Of a DNA stretch of 64,000 nt, positions 1-12,853 are shown piece by piece (position 1 is the first letter of the stretch; every line of letters begins with the position of its first letter). Position numbers and translations under genes: made by a program. The DNA comes from Schistosoma mansoni (Eukaryota; Platyhelminthes; Trematoda; Strigeidida; Schistosomatidae): positions 7,316,717 to 7,380,716 of the forward strand of contig NC_031498.1 of the NCBI RefSeq assembly GCF_000237925.1, written 5' to 3'. The notes beneath the pieces are model-generated. The model saw only the letters and a list, made by a program, of their open reading frames with translations. It was not told where the DNA came from and made no database searches.

Positions 1-103
1 ATACTTTTAAAGGAATTGACAAGTTTTAAATCAAGTTGGATAAAAGCTTGCAGTGGAATTCAGCCCGAGCTTTTCGTCCATATCGGTACTAATCGACTAC
101 ATG

Positions 104-636
104 TGTAGTATCGGTTGTTATGTTAAGCCCATATACTTTATTCTAGCTACTGGCCAAGCCAATTTACCTATATATTATGAGTCATATTTTGGTCTTGTTA
201 ACTATTCGCTTATTAACCTTGACTACCTTTTTATATGAGCGCATGTGTATGTACCCTTCGTATCCTATTCATCATATGTCTGTCATTCATTTTTGTCTGA
301 TTATAAATATTGAGTAATGCTTGCTCATAGCGAGTTGGCTTCCCCGCCATCTCCAATACTCATTAATTTAGCTTCACTCTCGAGTTGGCTTCCCCGCCAA
401 TCTCCAATACGCATTATTTTCGCTTCGCTCAGGAGTTGGCTTCCCAGCGATCTCCACTATGCGTCATCTTTGCTTCTCTCGCTTACACTTGCTCATGTGC
501 CCACAGCTTTCTGGTCTGCATCGATTATCAATAAAAATGTAGTTGCCGCTTCCTTTTGCCTTCTGATTTTATACACCGTTAAGATTGGTATAATAACGGT
601 TATCGAAATGAACTATTATCGAAGCACGGCACTACA
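104..636 (+). mobile_element. Solo LTR, family A copy 1
   Basis: A 533-bp element begins TGTAGT and ends ACTACA, the inverted TG..CA ends of a long terminal repeat. It is flanked by the 4-bp direct repeat CATG (100-103 and 637-640). A second copy in opposite orientation at 51954-52433 has the same ends and its own 4-bp duplication. No internal retrotransposon sequence lies on either side, so this is a solo LTR fossil left by LTR-LTR recombination. A TATA-like TTTATAT lies near 230 and a short tandem array near the middle. Superfamily cannot be settled without the internal region; a Ty3/gypsy-type source is a guess. Confidence 0.75.
332..482 (+). repeat. Three ~50-bp tandem repeats inside LTR A
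   Basis: Three head-to-tail units start at about 332, 382 and 433, each opening with GAGTTGGCTTCCC and containing ATCTCCA. The period is 50-51 bp. About two units of the same array appear in the opposite-strand copy near 52139-52207. Arrays like this in the U3 part of an LTR often act as transcriptional repeats; that role is inference. Confidence 0.8.
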
Positions 637-640
637 CATG

Positions 641-2095
641 TACCTACCTCCCAGTGTTCACACTCATGCCGGGATAAGAACCTAGAACCTTACTATGCAA
701 ATACCCAACTTGTTATCCATTAAGTTATTAAATCAAGAAAATCACTAGCTTTGTGGTGTAATTCAACTAAACTTTTTTGTGATGGTTTTGGAATCTTTCC
801 ATTGTTGATCCTCTTGCATCCAGCTGCTTATGATCAAAATGTGCTTTCTGGATACCAATACTAGAGACTAGTAATTTGTGACTTGGTAATTTTAAGGCAA
901 TCTGACTAGAGTGAATGTATCTCAAAGCAGATCTATCAAAATTCACTACTTGATATCAACAACTGGAAGCTTTATAAATCTCCGTCTCCAAAAATGTTGG
1001 TACAAAATCAAGCTATTCTCTGTATTTCAAAATTTCAATGACTACTGAGTATTTCAATTGAAATTGTGCCTTATGTCTTCAAATTTTCTTTTTTAACTTT
1101 TTCCTCAAAATTTCCTATAAAATTCTTTTAGAATAGAGCATGAACAAAATCTATGAGTTATATTTGATGAAAGAAATATAGTTTTTAAAGTATTATTAGG
1201 TTTTGTCACGTGACCACCTTTTGAAATGTAGAATTTTAACGAACAAAACTGTAAAACATTGAAATATTTACAAAAAAACTAGATTGAATTTTTTTACATA
1301 TTGTCAAATAATAAACAAAGATTTTTTTGGAAAAAAAGCTAAAATTGAGCTAGAAAAACTTTTTTTTACTCAAACTCATTTCAATCCTAATAAGTCTGCA
1401 TATATTATGATATTACTGATGAAACATTTAGGATAATCCTTACTCATAAGAGTTAATGTGAAGTAAATTTGTTTTGCGAAGTTATTTACTGAATACTCCA
1501 AATATAATGCCCAACAACTATTTATTCTTCAGTCAAATAATACCTTAGCAAATGAGTTTGATAAAATGATTCTCACTAAGATAAATGACTTAGTATAACC
1601 AAAACCTAACTGTTAAAATTACCGAGGAGTTAAATGAATATTCGATATTACGTAGCCAGAGAAAATAAGAAAGGAGTTTTAAATGTAATCTTTTTGGGAT
1701 TTAGTACAAATCAGAATGAAACAATTGTATTATCTAAAAATTTAGAACTGTTCCTAACACCAAAATCCTAAATCACTGGTTCATTTAACATGAATGCCAA
1801 CTGTCAAACAGCAAAAGTTCGATCTAGTTAAACTACTGGGCTTGAGAAACTGCCATTACTCAGTGATGAGTTCGGAGAAATATATATTCGTTCATTGTTA
1901 GTTGATATTATATATTTACTTTAAGTATTACAGTGTTAAAATATACTAACAAACTTGATTTCTCGTCGACCAGTTATCGGTTTTATCATCACACATTTAT
2001 TATTTACAGAAAAGGTTTTTTTATTTTTGGTAGTTCATGCTCATTTTCATATGCCATGTCGAATTCAGCAATAAATATTTCTATCCATGGCCGAA

Positions 2096-2097
<2 letters not shown>
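641..2097. other. Intergenic, no gene seen
   Basis: AT-rich sequence without a convincing reading frame, splice pair or recognisable repeat. Confidence 0.5.

Positions 2098-2139
<42 letters not shown>
2098..2139. repeat. (TA)21 microsatellite
   Basis: An uninterrupted TA dinucleotide run of 42 bases. Confidence 0.97.
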
Positions 2140-2141
<2 letters not shown>

Positions 2142-2144
2142 TTT

Positions 2145-2184
2145 ACAGAAGAATTGCTCATCATACAGAAGAATTGCTCATCAT
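2145..2184 (+). repeat. 20-bp perfect tandem duplication
   Basis: The 20-mer beginning ACAGAAGAATTGC occurs twice in a row with no mismatch, directly after the TA run. It probably arose by slippage next to the microsatellite. Confidence 0.95.
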
Positions 2185-4780
2185 ATGGTATGTACTACTT
2201 ATGTTGACAGATTGAAGTAGTGTGTAGCGCTGATCAAAGTTAAATGAACAGTACTATTTTTTATTTGATTGTTTAAAAAATTTAAAAGAAAATTAATAGT
2301 ATTTATGATGAATTTGATTTATAATGAAGAATAATGTCAGTAATAAGTAAATATTTCTTTTTGCTTTTATTTAATTATAGTTTAGACAATGATCAAAAAT
2401 GAACTCATCTAACATATTTGATACATTCTGGTTACATTGAACATTATTTCATATAACTTCTCAATATAATTTATCATATTGTTTATATATAGTTTAGGAT
2501 TCATAACAATATATCTGATGATATACATTGTTCTTACAGTCCCGGTAGATCACTATCAGTAGAGGTATGTTAGTTTAAGTGCAAAAACATTGTTATGACG
2601 ATCAAATGAAAATAACATGATGAGACTAAATAATTGTAGTAAAAAATAAGAAGAAGAAAGACTAAAGATTGTGGATATGATCCTTTAAAACAAAGTGGAA
2701 AAATATACATGAGGAAATACTGCAACTCAGAAGTGACTGCATTCGAGCCATTTCAAACGATTTTGTGCCATATTACCGACAATCTTCAGACCTTGATCGT
2801 GGTTGTCACATCAATCCTAACTGGGTAGTGTTCGCCTATTAATAAGACTCAGGACAAAAGTCAATGACTTAATGATATGACATCATGTATTGGTTTAACA
2901 ACCCAATCAAACACACTTTTTTCACAATATTTGCATGTGTAATAAAAAAATTCCGTAACGATTTTATTATTGGTTGCAGTGTGCAATAACAAATCACACG
3001 ATTTTCTAGTCAATCTGTCTTGGATACTATAAATCAATCGGATATTTTAAATGATCAACAATAAGTGTCTTATTATTGAATCTTCATTATTTCATGTTTG
3101 ATTAGTAATACTTACTGTGCCTCAACTTGAACATGACATTCATTATTGCTGTATAGCTTGGAAACGTGACGACGACAGAACTAAAAAAAATCAATCTGAA
3201 AATCGAAAACATATTACTATCGGCTTTTTAGATTAGTTCGATTTTAACCAGTGAACAGTCCATTTATTATTGATGAAGAAAAATTATTAGCTAACCCTTA
3301 ACAAACAGTTGATCGGATCAATGTATATTTCCGATATTTTATCAAATTATGAACGTCATTATTTCATCAGATTGACCTACTTATTATTAAGAAATTTCGA
3401 AAAATGAGTCCCTTTTAAGCAAGTAGGTCAAATATAAGGAAGTTATTTCCCATCAGCAAAAGATGAACTATGAAAATAACAAAAAGAAATTAAATGTAAT
3501 ATTAGTGCAATTATAGGTGACAATAATTTTCGTTGAATGAAATTTCGTTCATTGAAACTGTAGGAAACTTTACAAAACATCTGCTTGGTAATGCTGACAA
3601 AAAAATACACTACATACATTATCACGCGGTGTAATAATCAAACCTTCTATGAATTCGTTGTAAAGAATGAAAACAAATTTATTTATCATTGGTGTGAGAA
3701 CTAAGTATCTAAAATGATAATCTGTAAGATCTGAGCTTTAAAAATGGTTACTATTGATAAAGTATCTTTTGCTCTATTGATATTATATAAAATTAGTAAG
3801 TGAGGCAACCTTGATAATGCATCATCGATTCCAAAAAAAATTAATATTTAGTTGACAATTATTACTACAATATCTCTAATGTTTCAGTTTTAGCGATGAC
3901 GATACTTAACACCCGGTTTATCTCTGTGATTGTAAACATAATTCCATAAGTCATTTATGGTTATAGATTGTGTCTGCTTGTCCGGCAAATAACTACACTT
4001 TGATCATTCTTCTATTAAGTGGATACGTTAGTCTATTCAGTTTTAGGCTCTAATTAACTACATTGGATCTCAAAGTAGTCTCTATATATTTGATGATGCA
4101 GTTGATATTTATGAATGTATTTGTTACTTCTGTAGTTTAAAATTATTTTATTTTTAAAGAATAAATAATGTTGAAAGTAATCTGAAGTGTCACATTTTAC
4201 ATTATCGACATAGTATTAAAGTGCAATCGTAAATAATACTCATCTTTGACCAATATACATAAGATATCAGTGATATTTCTATCAATTCAACGAATGTCAT
4301 ATTAAGAAAAATCAAGAACAGGCAAAATTAAAACGTAGTTTGACCTTAAAATAAAATATTAATATTAATTTAGTCCGATGAAATGAAAATAATACTTAAG
4401 TTCACATATATCTAACCTATATATGGTATGTGAGCTAGATTAGATACATTTAAGAAGGAAATTTATCTTTCTATATTTCTTAAGTTTTAAGAAACAAGCT
4501 ACAAATAGATGTTTGAATACATATATACATTTTTGATTTGAAAATGGAACGGAAACTTGACCTTTCTACAAATAAATAGCATATAGAGCATCTAAATATG
4601 AAAACAACATTATTGAATATTGATGAATCTTTTCTCATTAATTTTAAAACTAAGTTTGACTCAGCGAAATAAAGCAGTATTTTTTGGATCCAAATCCCAA
4701 TATTTAAATAAGATAAAAACATTGAGTATGTTATAGTAGTTCATCTGGTGAAACTATTAAACCATTTCATCTAATTTCCA
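2185..4780. other. Intergenic or intronic, weak exon candidates only
   Basis: No gene can be called. Two short stretches have good splice-like borders (2540-2564 plus and 3116-3180 minus) and are discussed as findings. Otherwise this is featureless AT-rich DNA. Confidence 0.4.
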
Positions 4781-4975
4781 GTATGAGTTTTTGAAAGTTG
4801 TTGAATTTCATTTATTTAATAAGTCGATCCAAGTTAGGTAACCATTAAAAACCTAGAAGCTCTGGATGGCCGGACTGCTGAGGAGCCCTATACCTAGACG
4901 AAATGGAAGTCCAGCGCTCCCAGGTTTTCAATAATTGTTTAACTTAGACTAGTTCATGATTTCAATCGCATTTTA
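4781..4975. mobile_element. HH-SINE fold-back remnant
   Basis: The left part (about 4781-4873) is the 3' end of the HH-SINE on the minus strand; the right part (about 4872-4975) is the same 3' region on the plus strand. They meet inside the hammerhead motif. The plus arm keeps a CTGAGGA core (4878-4884), GAAA (4900-4903) and a GTC site (4909-4911), but stem I is reduced to about three pairs, so self-cleavage is unlikely. The arms differ at several bases, so the copy is old. Confidence 0.65.
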
Positions 4976-5364
4976 AGCCAATTTATATATTTGGCATAAA
5001 TTTTAATGGTAGGATTACTGGTTAATCCAAAAATATTTAATATAAAAAAGAATGACTAGAAAAGGAACTTATTCAGTACAAAACAGACAGGTAATATATA
5101 TGTATATCATAAATCTAATCGATTTATTGTCATTGCGTGACATATCAACAACCAACAATGATAAATGCCAGAAAATATATAATCAATTATTTGTGGCGTT
5201 ATGAGTTATTATATGATGTTGTTTAAGACCACATTACGTAAATATTCTTATTACTAAAATAATATTAAACGTAAAGGTTAGACACTATAATTTGATCAAC
5301 TTTCATATCATTGTTTTTGATTTTGTTTCAAATATATCATTAGTTATTTCTCAAATTTTATAGC

Positions 5365-5715
5365 ACTTAAATGACTTGCTGGAAATGATTTCGGTGATAT
5401 AAATGTACCACTATATTTCTTAGCTTTTACTTATTGGACATAACTAATAATATAGTGAACGAGAACACAAGTGGGGACAATCGAATGTATTTGAACACAA
5501 AATTACAGAACGTCTTCTAAAATCTGACAACCACATAGTAAATAATTCATTTTGCAAAATGTCAATCAATCGTCTCAGACTTCATAAATCTTTCTTCGTT
5601 CTCGTTCTCTTGTGTTTCATCTTCTTAACATTCAACCCCCAGGCATTTCATTTTCGATTGATGATACATACTACTTATATCTATCGACATCAGTAGCACA
5701 CATCACAGTAACAGG
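5365..5715 (+). repeat. Dispersed repeat family C, copy 1
   Basis: About 350 bp shared in the same order with 33930-34320. It contains AGTGAACGAGAACACAAGTG, GGCATTTCATTTTCGATTGA and CTTATATCTATCGACA. Other copies (25330-25644, 28549-28858, 60735-60985) share the AGTGAAC...GGGGACAAT part. I do not recognise the family and see no coding region. A copy that ends TGTAGCCC/GGGCTACA hints at an LTR, unproven. Confidence 0.65.
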
Positions 5716-6613
5716 ACTGTAATATATGAAAATATACGGTTATATAGAAGAAGCATAAATCTCCACACGTTTGGGAATAATACTAAGAGGTTTGTGGAGG
5801 TTTTTAAATGTCATAGTTCATGATACATATCAATCATCATATAATAGTCTACAATAAATCCATACCGTGATAGGTGATTCGGGCGAAATGTTTCAAAATT
5901 TCTTATAAATTAAAAATTAGGCTTATCAAAATTTCGAGTGAACACATGGTTATTTATACAAATATGTATATCACTGAAAGATTTCATATTATTTCGACAA
6001 ATATAGTTACAACAGGAGAAAGATTTCATGGATTGGTTCACACTTGCGATCAACTAACTGAAATGATATGATCATGATCATAGTGACGACTACTTATTAA
6101 TCCGAACAATTGATTCAAAAAACGAATATCAGAATACAGAATAGTTAGTCAGCAAAATATGGGTCATTTTACATTACTAAAATATCACGTCTACAAAACA
6201 TTTATTTAAAGTATCATGGTATATATATGTATATTTGTACTGAAAACAATGTTAATATAAAGATGAGATTTAGTTAAACGTTAAACATTGAAAGAGTTAA
6301 CATCTAATTACTAATGATGTACATATTTTTGCATATCAATTCAAAGAAATCCATTGAAAAAAATTTACATTTTGAAACTAAAACAAAATTGTACATTGCA
6401 CTTATCGTGAATTTAAGTGAACATTCACATGTTAAGTACAAAGCCAGTAAAAGTCCCACAATTATTATGAAGTATCACACTATTGCACATATATATAATG
6501 TCTAATTTATCGATTACATCATTTGGTGGTAAAAAATTTGGTTAGGGGAAATATGCGAAGGATTCACTAATTCACCATACTTTTATAAAATATGATTCAA
6601 AAGATTATTTAGT
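5716..6613. other. Intergenic, no gene seen
   Basis: AT-rich sequence. The short open frames here have no splice context or recognisable protein character. Confidence 0.5.
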
Positions 6614-7045
6614 TATCAGAAGGGGTTTTGTGAAGATCTTAGTAATTTTATAGTTGAATTCATGAGTCAATTGAAGCTAGACCACCATAAAAAACCTGGA
6701 CGCACTGGACGGCAGTTTCGTCCTATTGTGAGACTCCTCAGCAGTGAACATCCAAGATCCTGCCCCGCAAGATTCGAACCCAGAATCTATTAGTCTTGGG
6801 CGCGAGCTCTTAACCTCTAGACCACTGAGGTGGCCGGCATCCGATGGTGTTAATGTCTAGCTTTAAGCAATCTACAAAATTGAGCAACCATCCACCATTA
6901 TCTTTAGTGAGTTACTATGTGACTACAGACTTGGTTGATCTCCATTGTTCACTACTTCTCACTAGAACTCCAGGAAATACCTCTTGGACCCAGTCCCTAG
7001 TGAGCATATGTTGATTATTATCAGGAGTCTTTTTGTGGAGATCTA
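6614..7045 (-). mobile_element. HH-SINE, full unit plus start of a second unit
   Basis: A tRNA-like retroelement on the minus strand. Read on that strand it has an A-box-like TGGTCTAGAGGTTAAG (near 6810-6830), a B-box-like GGGTTCGAATC (near 6772-6783), then a hammerhead motif, then a tail ending CTTCTGATA at 6614. The unit is about 405 bp. At 7019-7043 the sequence re-enters the unit's own 3' end (ATCTCCACAAAAAG...CTGATA), so the template was at least a dimer. No coding capacity; mobilisation by a LINE is inferred. Confidence 0.8.
6703..6747 (-). ncRNA. Hammerhead ribozyme motif in HH-SINE
   Basis: On the minus strand: stem I CACTG (6746-6742), core CTGAGGA (6741-6735), stem II GTCT...GGAC, GAAA (6719-6716), a short palindrome-like stem III, the cleavage triplet GTC (6710-6708), then CAGTG (6707-6703) closing stem I with five Watson-Crick pairs. 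All invariant core positions (CUGANGA, GAAA, GUC) are present. Stem III has a mismatch and almost no loop, as in Smα hammerheads, which are known to work best as dimers. Activity is inference. Confidence 0.6.
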
Positions 7046-8539
7046 ATTAACAAGTAAACTCGAAAAATCGATAAATAACTCCAACTAAAACGATTCACAG
7101 ATTAGATCAATAAAATTGACGCAATCAGTTTTACACAACATATTCTTTAGTTCACTTTTTGTTCCTAAAAAACATGATACTTAATCTTATTCAAAAGAAT
7201 TCAATGAATGAATTAAAGCTTGAGATTATTAAAGTAATGATAATAGTAAATTACTTCAGGATTATTTTGTAAATTTAAAATATATCGACAAGAAACCCAA
7301 AAACTACTATGGAACATTAAACTTCATGCGTGCATGATAAATTAAGAAACCAATCTGTCACGTATTTCTTTTAAATACTTAAAAACTTTAAAGATCCTAC
7401 AAAAATAGTTTTTTTTGACTGACTAATATTCTAACATTAGAAGCTGAATATGTTAAACGTGAAACTTAGATGATAGATCACAGAAAAAATTTATATTACT
7501 GGTAATACAATGTCTATGAAGGTTCTCATTCAGTAGATAAGTGAAGAATTTTTGTTACACATAGTTTTAAACACTTGGAAATCGATGTCTGCAAAGATTT
7601 ACTAATGTATTAAGTAATGCACCGTTACAATTTACTTCCACTGATTTCCTTAATATAAAAATTTCTTCCATACATAACACAAATTTATAATGTTCTTGTT
7701 TCTTTTATACATTCATTATTCAAGTAAATGTAGATATACGAAATTAACTTTACTGTCCTGAAACAAATATTCTTACCAGTGAACAATACTGTCTCATTTT
7801 CTACAGCTCCATATTATACATCTATTCTGTTTAATAGAAAGCCTTAATCAGAATTAATGTAATTTATAGAACAGGAACAAATAAAGTATAGTAAATAAAT
7901 CGTATCCACCTTATGACTAACGACAAATATTGAATATAAATAACTTTATTACCATTATGTATTTCAGTTAATATTGATCATGAGAAATGACAATTAATCA
8001 CGAAATGAACTAGGATCATACTTGAATAATACACTTGTTTAAAGAATTGAATGGGACACAGTTTAAACCTATTTGAGGATAATAAAATGCAATAATTGTT
8101 AAAAAGCTTATAACTAAATAAAAGTCAAGTACCTATTGATGGTTAATTAAATTTGTTTTAACTTTTTCAAAAAAGTTCATATATATGAGTTCTTTGTCGT
8201 ACTTCATTCCATTTGATTGTTTATTCAAAAAACATATTAACTTCAGATTAATTTCATTCGAATTTATTTCTAATTTGGACTTATGCAACATTCTGTTTAC
8301 CTATAATGTTAAATTCTTATTTGCACCATTTCACAGCGTTGTACATGAAAACAAACCGATCGGTTGGTCAAACACTATTTTCGAACTTAATAAATCCTTG
8401 AATTAATAAACCTCAATGTAAATTTGTAACTGAATATTGTTTTCGCATTGTTTATTAATAAATGCTACAAACAAAATATATCATATCTTTGTATAATTCT
8501 TCTAAATTGTATCTAGTTAACCTAATCAACATTTAAAAA
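7046..8539. other. Intergenic, no gene seen
   Basis: AT-rich. A 73-codon frame at 8185-8406 has random-looking composition and no supporting signals. Confidence 0.45.
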
Positions 8540-8757
8540 GGCTCATTTTGTATTGCTTTTTTGGATCTTCCCATTGATGTTTAAAATTGCAACTGACCAG
8601 TCTATTACTGGCATATGTGCATCTTGTGTGTGCAGTGTGTTCGGGTCCCGGAGTGAACATAGACGTTGTGGTTTAGGTACATCCAGATGCAAAGTCTTAA
8701 ATAGGACGAAACGCGGGTCCTGGATTCCGCTGCTAGCCACCATCCATCTTTGCTTAT
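8540..8757 (+). mobile_element. Smα SINE, divergent copy
   Basis: Matches the Smα unit from the TATTG...CTTCCCATTGATG part, through a degenerate B-box region (GTTCGGGTCCC), to the terminal CCATCCATCTTTGCTTA. The A-box part is missing. The hammerhead segment near 8680-8735 keeps GGTACATCCAG, AGGACGAAACG and GTCCTGGATTCC, but the CUGANGA core reads ATGCAAA, so it cannot be an active ribozyme. Frames on both strands here are by-products of the repeat. Confidence 0.75.
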
Positions 8758-11700
8758 TATTTGGAAAAACATTTGTTTCTAACCTCAAATTTTCTAAGTT
8801 TCATTTACATTATCATATTTTAAGTAATTTTGAACGTGTTAATCTTCGGAAAATTTTATAAGGACAACTTTTTTCTGATATTATGTCTTCACACGAAAAT
8901 GAACTACAAGATGTTGCAAAAACCACTAACTTCCTATTTTATATTTTTCCACTCACATTTATTAACGACTTCCTGCTCACAAAAGACTGAGTGTTTAAGA
9001 CAACAATAAGTTGACTTAAATTTATTTAGTAATAATGATAAACTTTAGTTTTCATGATTGTTTACTATTTTTTCTCATTCTTGTAACTAATCACAGTTCC
9101 CAAAAAATATTGAACAGACATTATTTTTTGTGTTTATGACCGCAAACTGTCATTTTTTGTTTGGTTATCGCCTATCGGTTTGTACTTTTATGGCACATCC
9201 CTATAGTATACTGTGTTGTTACTTATTGGATATGCTGTGTGAGATGAAAGTTTAGCACTGATTTTCACGTTTGACTGAATTTAATATGTAACAAGTCAAG
9301 ATTTTGATACAGAGGTATTAATAACTAGCCAGTTTATTTCCAAAATGATCTTGTTTCACCTGATCATCATATATTTGAATTTGTTTTTATAATACATTTT
9401 TGTAGTAGGAGGATGAATATATTGATTTTTCCAATTTTTCATAAAATAATGCTTTTGAGCAGTGAGAACTCTTGAAAGATTTTTATTGATGAGAGAGTCC
9501 CTTCTCTGTAGAATTTTGAAACTCTTATAGCTTAATATTTATCACAATATTTGATAATGTGAAGCGATATCAATCGGTATTTATCTCAAAATAACTTCTA
9601 CAATATGTCACTTTTTTCACTCCAGATATATTGTTAATTAGCATATAAATTGGCATTATGTTAACAAATATTTTGTTTGGCATAGTGAAACAATTTATTC
9701 AAAATATTTTTCAGTATATTGTATTACTATGGCAAGTTTTATCAATGTGTAATATACAACAGTCTTTAGAATAAACTTATCTGTATTGCGCCAACTGTAG
9801 GTCAGGGTAAACAGTAAACATAGTTTAAGCCTGATTGCTTTGTAATTAACACTTATTAACTTGATTTATTATTAGTTTAGTGTATGAATATTCATTAGCA
9901 CAGTGTAGTTAAACATATTGTCCTTCAGTCGACACGTTTATGTAGTTCTGATGGAGGATGTTATCTGAAGAGAAACCTTTGTAAGAAATTTAAAGTGCAG
10001 AGAAGGATACAGACCGAAATTAAGAGGTTAGAGATTCCACTTACCATTCAATAGTTCAATGAGTTTGAAAAATATTAGTTTTCGAATGAGGATAGTAGTT
10101 AATTAGCATAATCCATACAATCTATTTTAATATACAATTTTATCAAGTTATATTCCTGAAGGTAAAATTGAAATTAAAATTATGTCATATTAAAACAAAA
10201 AAGAATGAATAAACTCAGTGAACAACAACAGTGAACCCGTAAATGTGAATTTTGCTCTTATAAAAATGTAGGAACAACTTTATCATTGTTGGTAAAATAC
10301 TGATCACTACCTAACTTTATTTATAGCCTATAGATCATTAGGATAATAGGAAATGAACAAGGATCAGCATAAATCATAGAAATGGTATCTATTCAGAAAT
10401 TTGATCAGGGGAGATATTAAAAATGTTTTTCTTGTAAAACCATCTATAATAATTATTATTTGAAAACGTGTAAGTGTAATACAGTGTAACATAATTCCTA
10501 ACTCAATATTCCTTTTACATTACAGCAAAATAATAAACATTGCATTTCCAGGATACACGCTACTTGACATGGAAACTGTATATAATGCATTTTTTGAAGT
10601 TCAAAGTAAATGTAGTTCTTTAAGTAATTATCATCAATATCTCATTTGAATCTTATTCTTTTTGATTCTCAACATAACCTTGAACGAAGTTGCAATCTCG
10701 CGATTTTGCTGAGAACCATTTTTCCAGTGGTATATAGCCTCCATGAACTTATGATGTAACATAACATTGAACTTCAAAGAAATCAATAAAGTGAATAGGC
10801 AATGATAGCAGGACGTTTCTGCTGTAATTGAAGATGGTAGTTCTGATTCGAGTGTCGAATTAATAACTCAAGATGATAAAGAACGCTCAATACTTCTATC
10901 GAAATAGAATATTAATAAATTAGGCGGTGATTGAGAAAAAAAGACTGTAGAAAATACACCTCTTAAAAAGTTATATCTTAGCTGTTTCTCCGATGTAACA
11001 CATATTTGTAGTATGATTATTTTAATTACACCTTTTCCTTCTAGTAAACAAATCATACTCAGATTCCTATGTCGATAAACATTTGAGTTTATCTTCGTAC
11101 GTTACTGGAAAGAATAAGTGAGAAATGTGAGCATCACAAGATATTATTATGTGGGACTAAATTAAACTAGGTTTTACGTTCATAGTATTGGTAAACCAAA
11201 TAAATGAGTTTATTGTATGCCTGTCTGAAGAGAAGTCCTGTTATGAACTGACAGTTTGAAAAACACCAGTGTTACATTAGGGTAATATATGACGAAACGT
11301 AAAACACTAGACTAAAAGACTATATAATTGCTATAAAACAACGCAGAAAACACACTTATCAGTCCGTTGTACACAGTAAAACAACCCTAACCTACCCCAT
11401 GAATAGCATATGGTAAGTCTCCATCTGATTGATAAATCAAACTATTACACCGGGATCGATAAACACATATAGAGAAATATTGTCTTCAATCAGAACCTAA
11501 CCAGGCTTTTTTCCAGTATATAGTAATATTTGTACCCATATATGAAAAAACTAAACTGATCACGGAAATTTGTTAGTCAATGGTAGCAGTGGGATAGATT
11601 ACATAATTACCCATTATAGAAGAAACTATTTATATTTTGAAAATAACTCAAACATTTCGTCAAGCTTCTTTTGGAAATATTCTAGAATTATAGAGACCAA

Positions 11701-12853
11701 GCGAGATCAATACAATTCTGCACCAAATCATTGTCTAATTATATTTAGTGTTTCCTTTAGAATGAGCGTAAGAAACATAATATGAAATGTTTATTATTAA
11801 GTAAAACATGATTTGTGTGAGTAAATATTCGTCAGTCTTATATTTCTCCAGTGGATGAATTAGGCCTATAAATAACATTTGCACCTTTTATTAAATGAAT
11901 TTGAATATATATGGAAATGGGACCAGGGTAGTGTTAATAATTATGAATTAGATTCTAGTTGTCTATCCATAGATTATTTTTTCAAGAAATATATCAAATT
12001 TTAAGTAGAGAAGGATGCATGCTAAAAGAGGGTGATCCATTGCAGTCCTAAAAGTCTAACGGAAGATCCAGGTAACCAATATACATGAATTAAAATTAAT
12101 ATATATGAAATCACTACAATAAACTTGAACAACTTTGAGAATGTTTTTGAATGGAAAAAAGATGGCAAATTTCTTCAGCATTTGATCAACAACAGATTTT
12201 TAGATTATTTTATTTATTCAAATAATTTGAAATATTAATTAGTTTTGGTGTCTGAGAGCTTCACCTATCTTCATTTAATACAACTATTATGCTTAAATTT
12301 GACTGGTATCATTCTCAAGTAAAACCCCATTTACTTCAACTTTTGAAGTAGTAGAGGCTTATAATTGATCATATATCTGTTATTGTTTTTTCTGAAATAT
12401 GATGGCATCAAATTTTTCCTTTTTCATAAATCTCAACCAATAAATGTGAATCAGGTTTTAAGTTGAATAAAATGTACTTTATAGGTGATAAACATACAGT
12501 GTCGATTCTGTTTATTTAGTATTTCATTCACCATGTTCACATTTGTCATTAGTGGTATGCATAAACATGATAGTTTTGACACTGACAAAAAATATACTTC
12601 TTGAGTTGTCTCCACTAGCATGATGCTACAATTTTTATAATTTCTCACAGTGACTCAAAATAATACTGCACATTATACCCCTAAAATGTAGACAATTAAT
12701 TCCGAACTTCTGAAATGTGGGACCCTTATATTTACGATCTTGTTAACATCAGTTCGGTCTGAACGAATCTCACATAATACACTCACCGTGAAATGTGATT
12801 TATATATATATATATATTACCTGAATATCACATCATTATTCAGAAATACAATT
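8758..12853. other. Intergenic, one weak terminal-exon candidate
   Basis: About 4 kb of AT-rich sequence. The only coding-like piece is 10812-10907 on the plus strand (see findings). A short AT run lies at 12801-12817. Nothing else was identified. Confidence 0.4.

Noticed and set aside
317-685. 122-codon plus frame
   Set aside because: Created by the ~50-bp tandem repeats of solo LTR A.
3886-3936. Open stretch after CTAATGTTTCAG at 3.9 kb
   Set aside because: Good acceptor but no convincing donor, and the frame closes soon after.
8543-8861. Overlapping frames of 81 and 102 codons on opposite strands
   Set aside because: Both fall in a diverged Smα copy.
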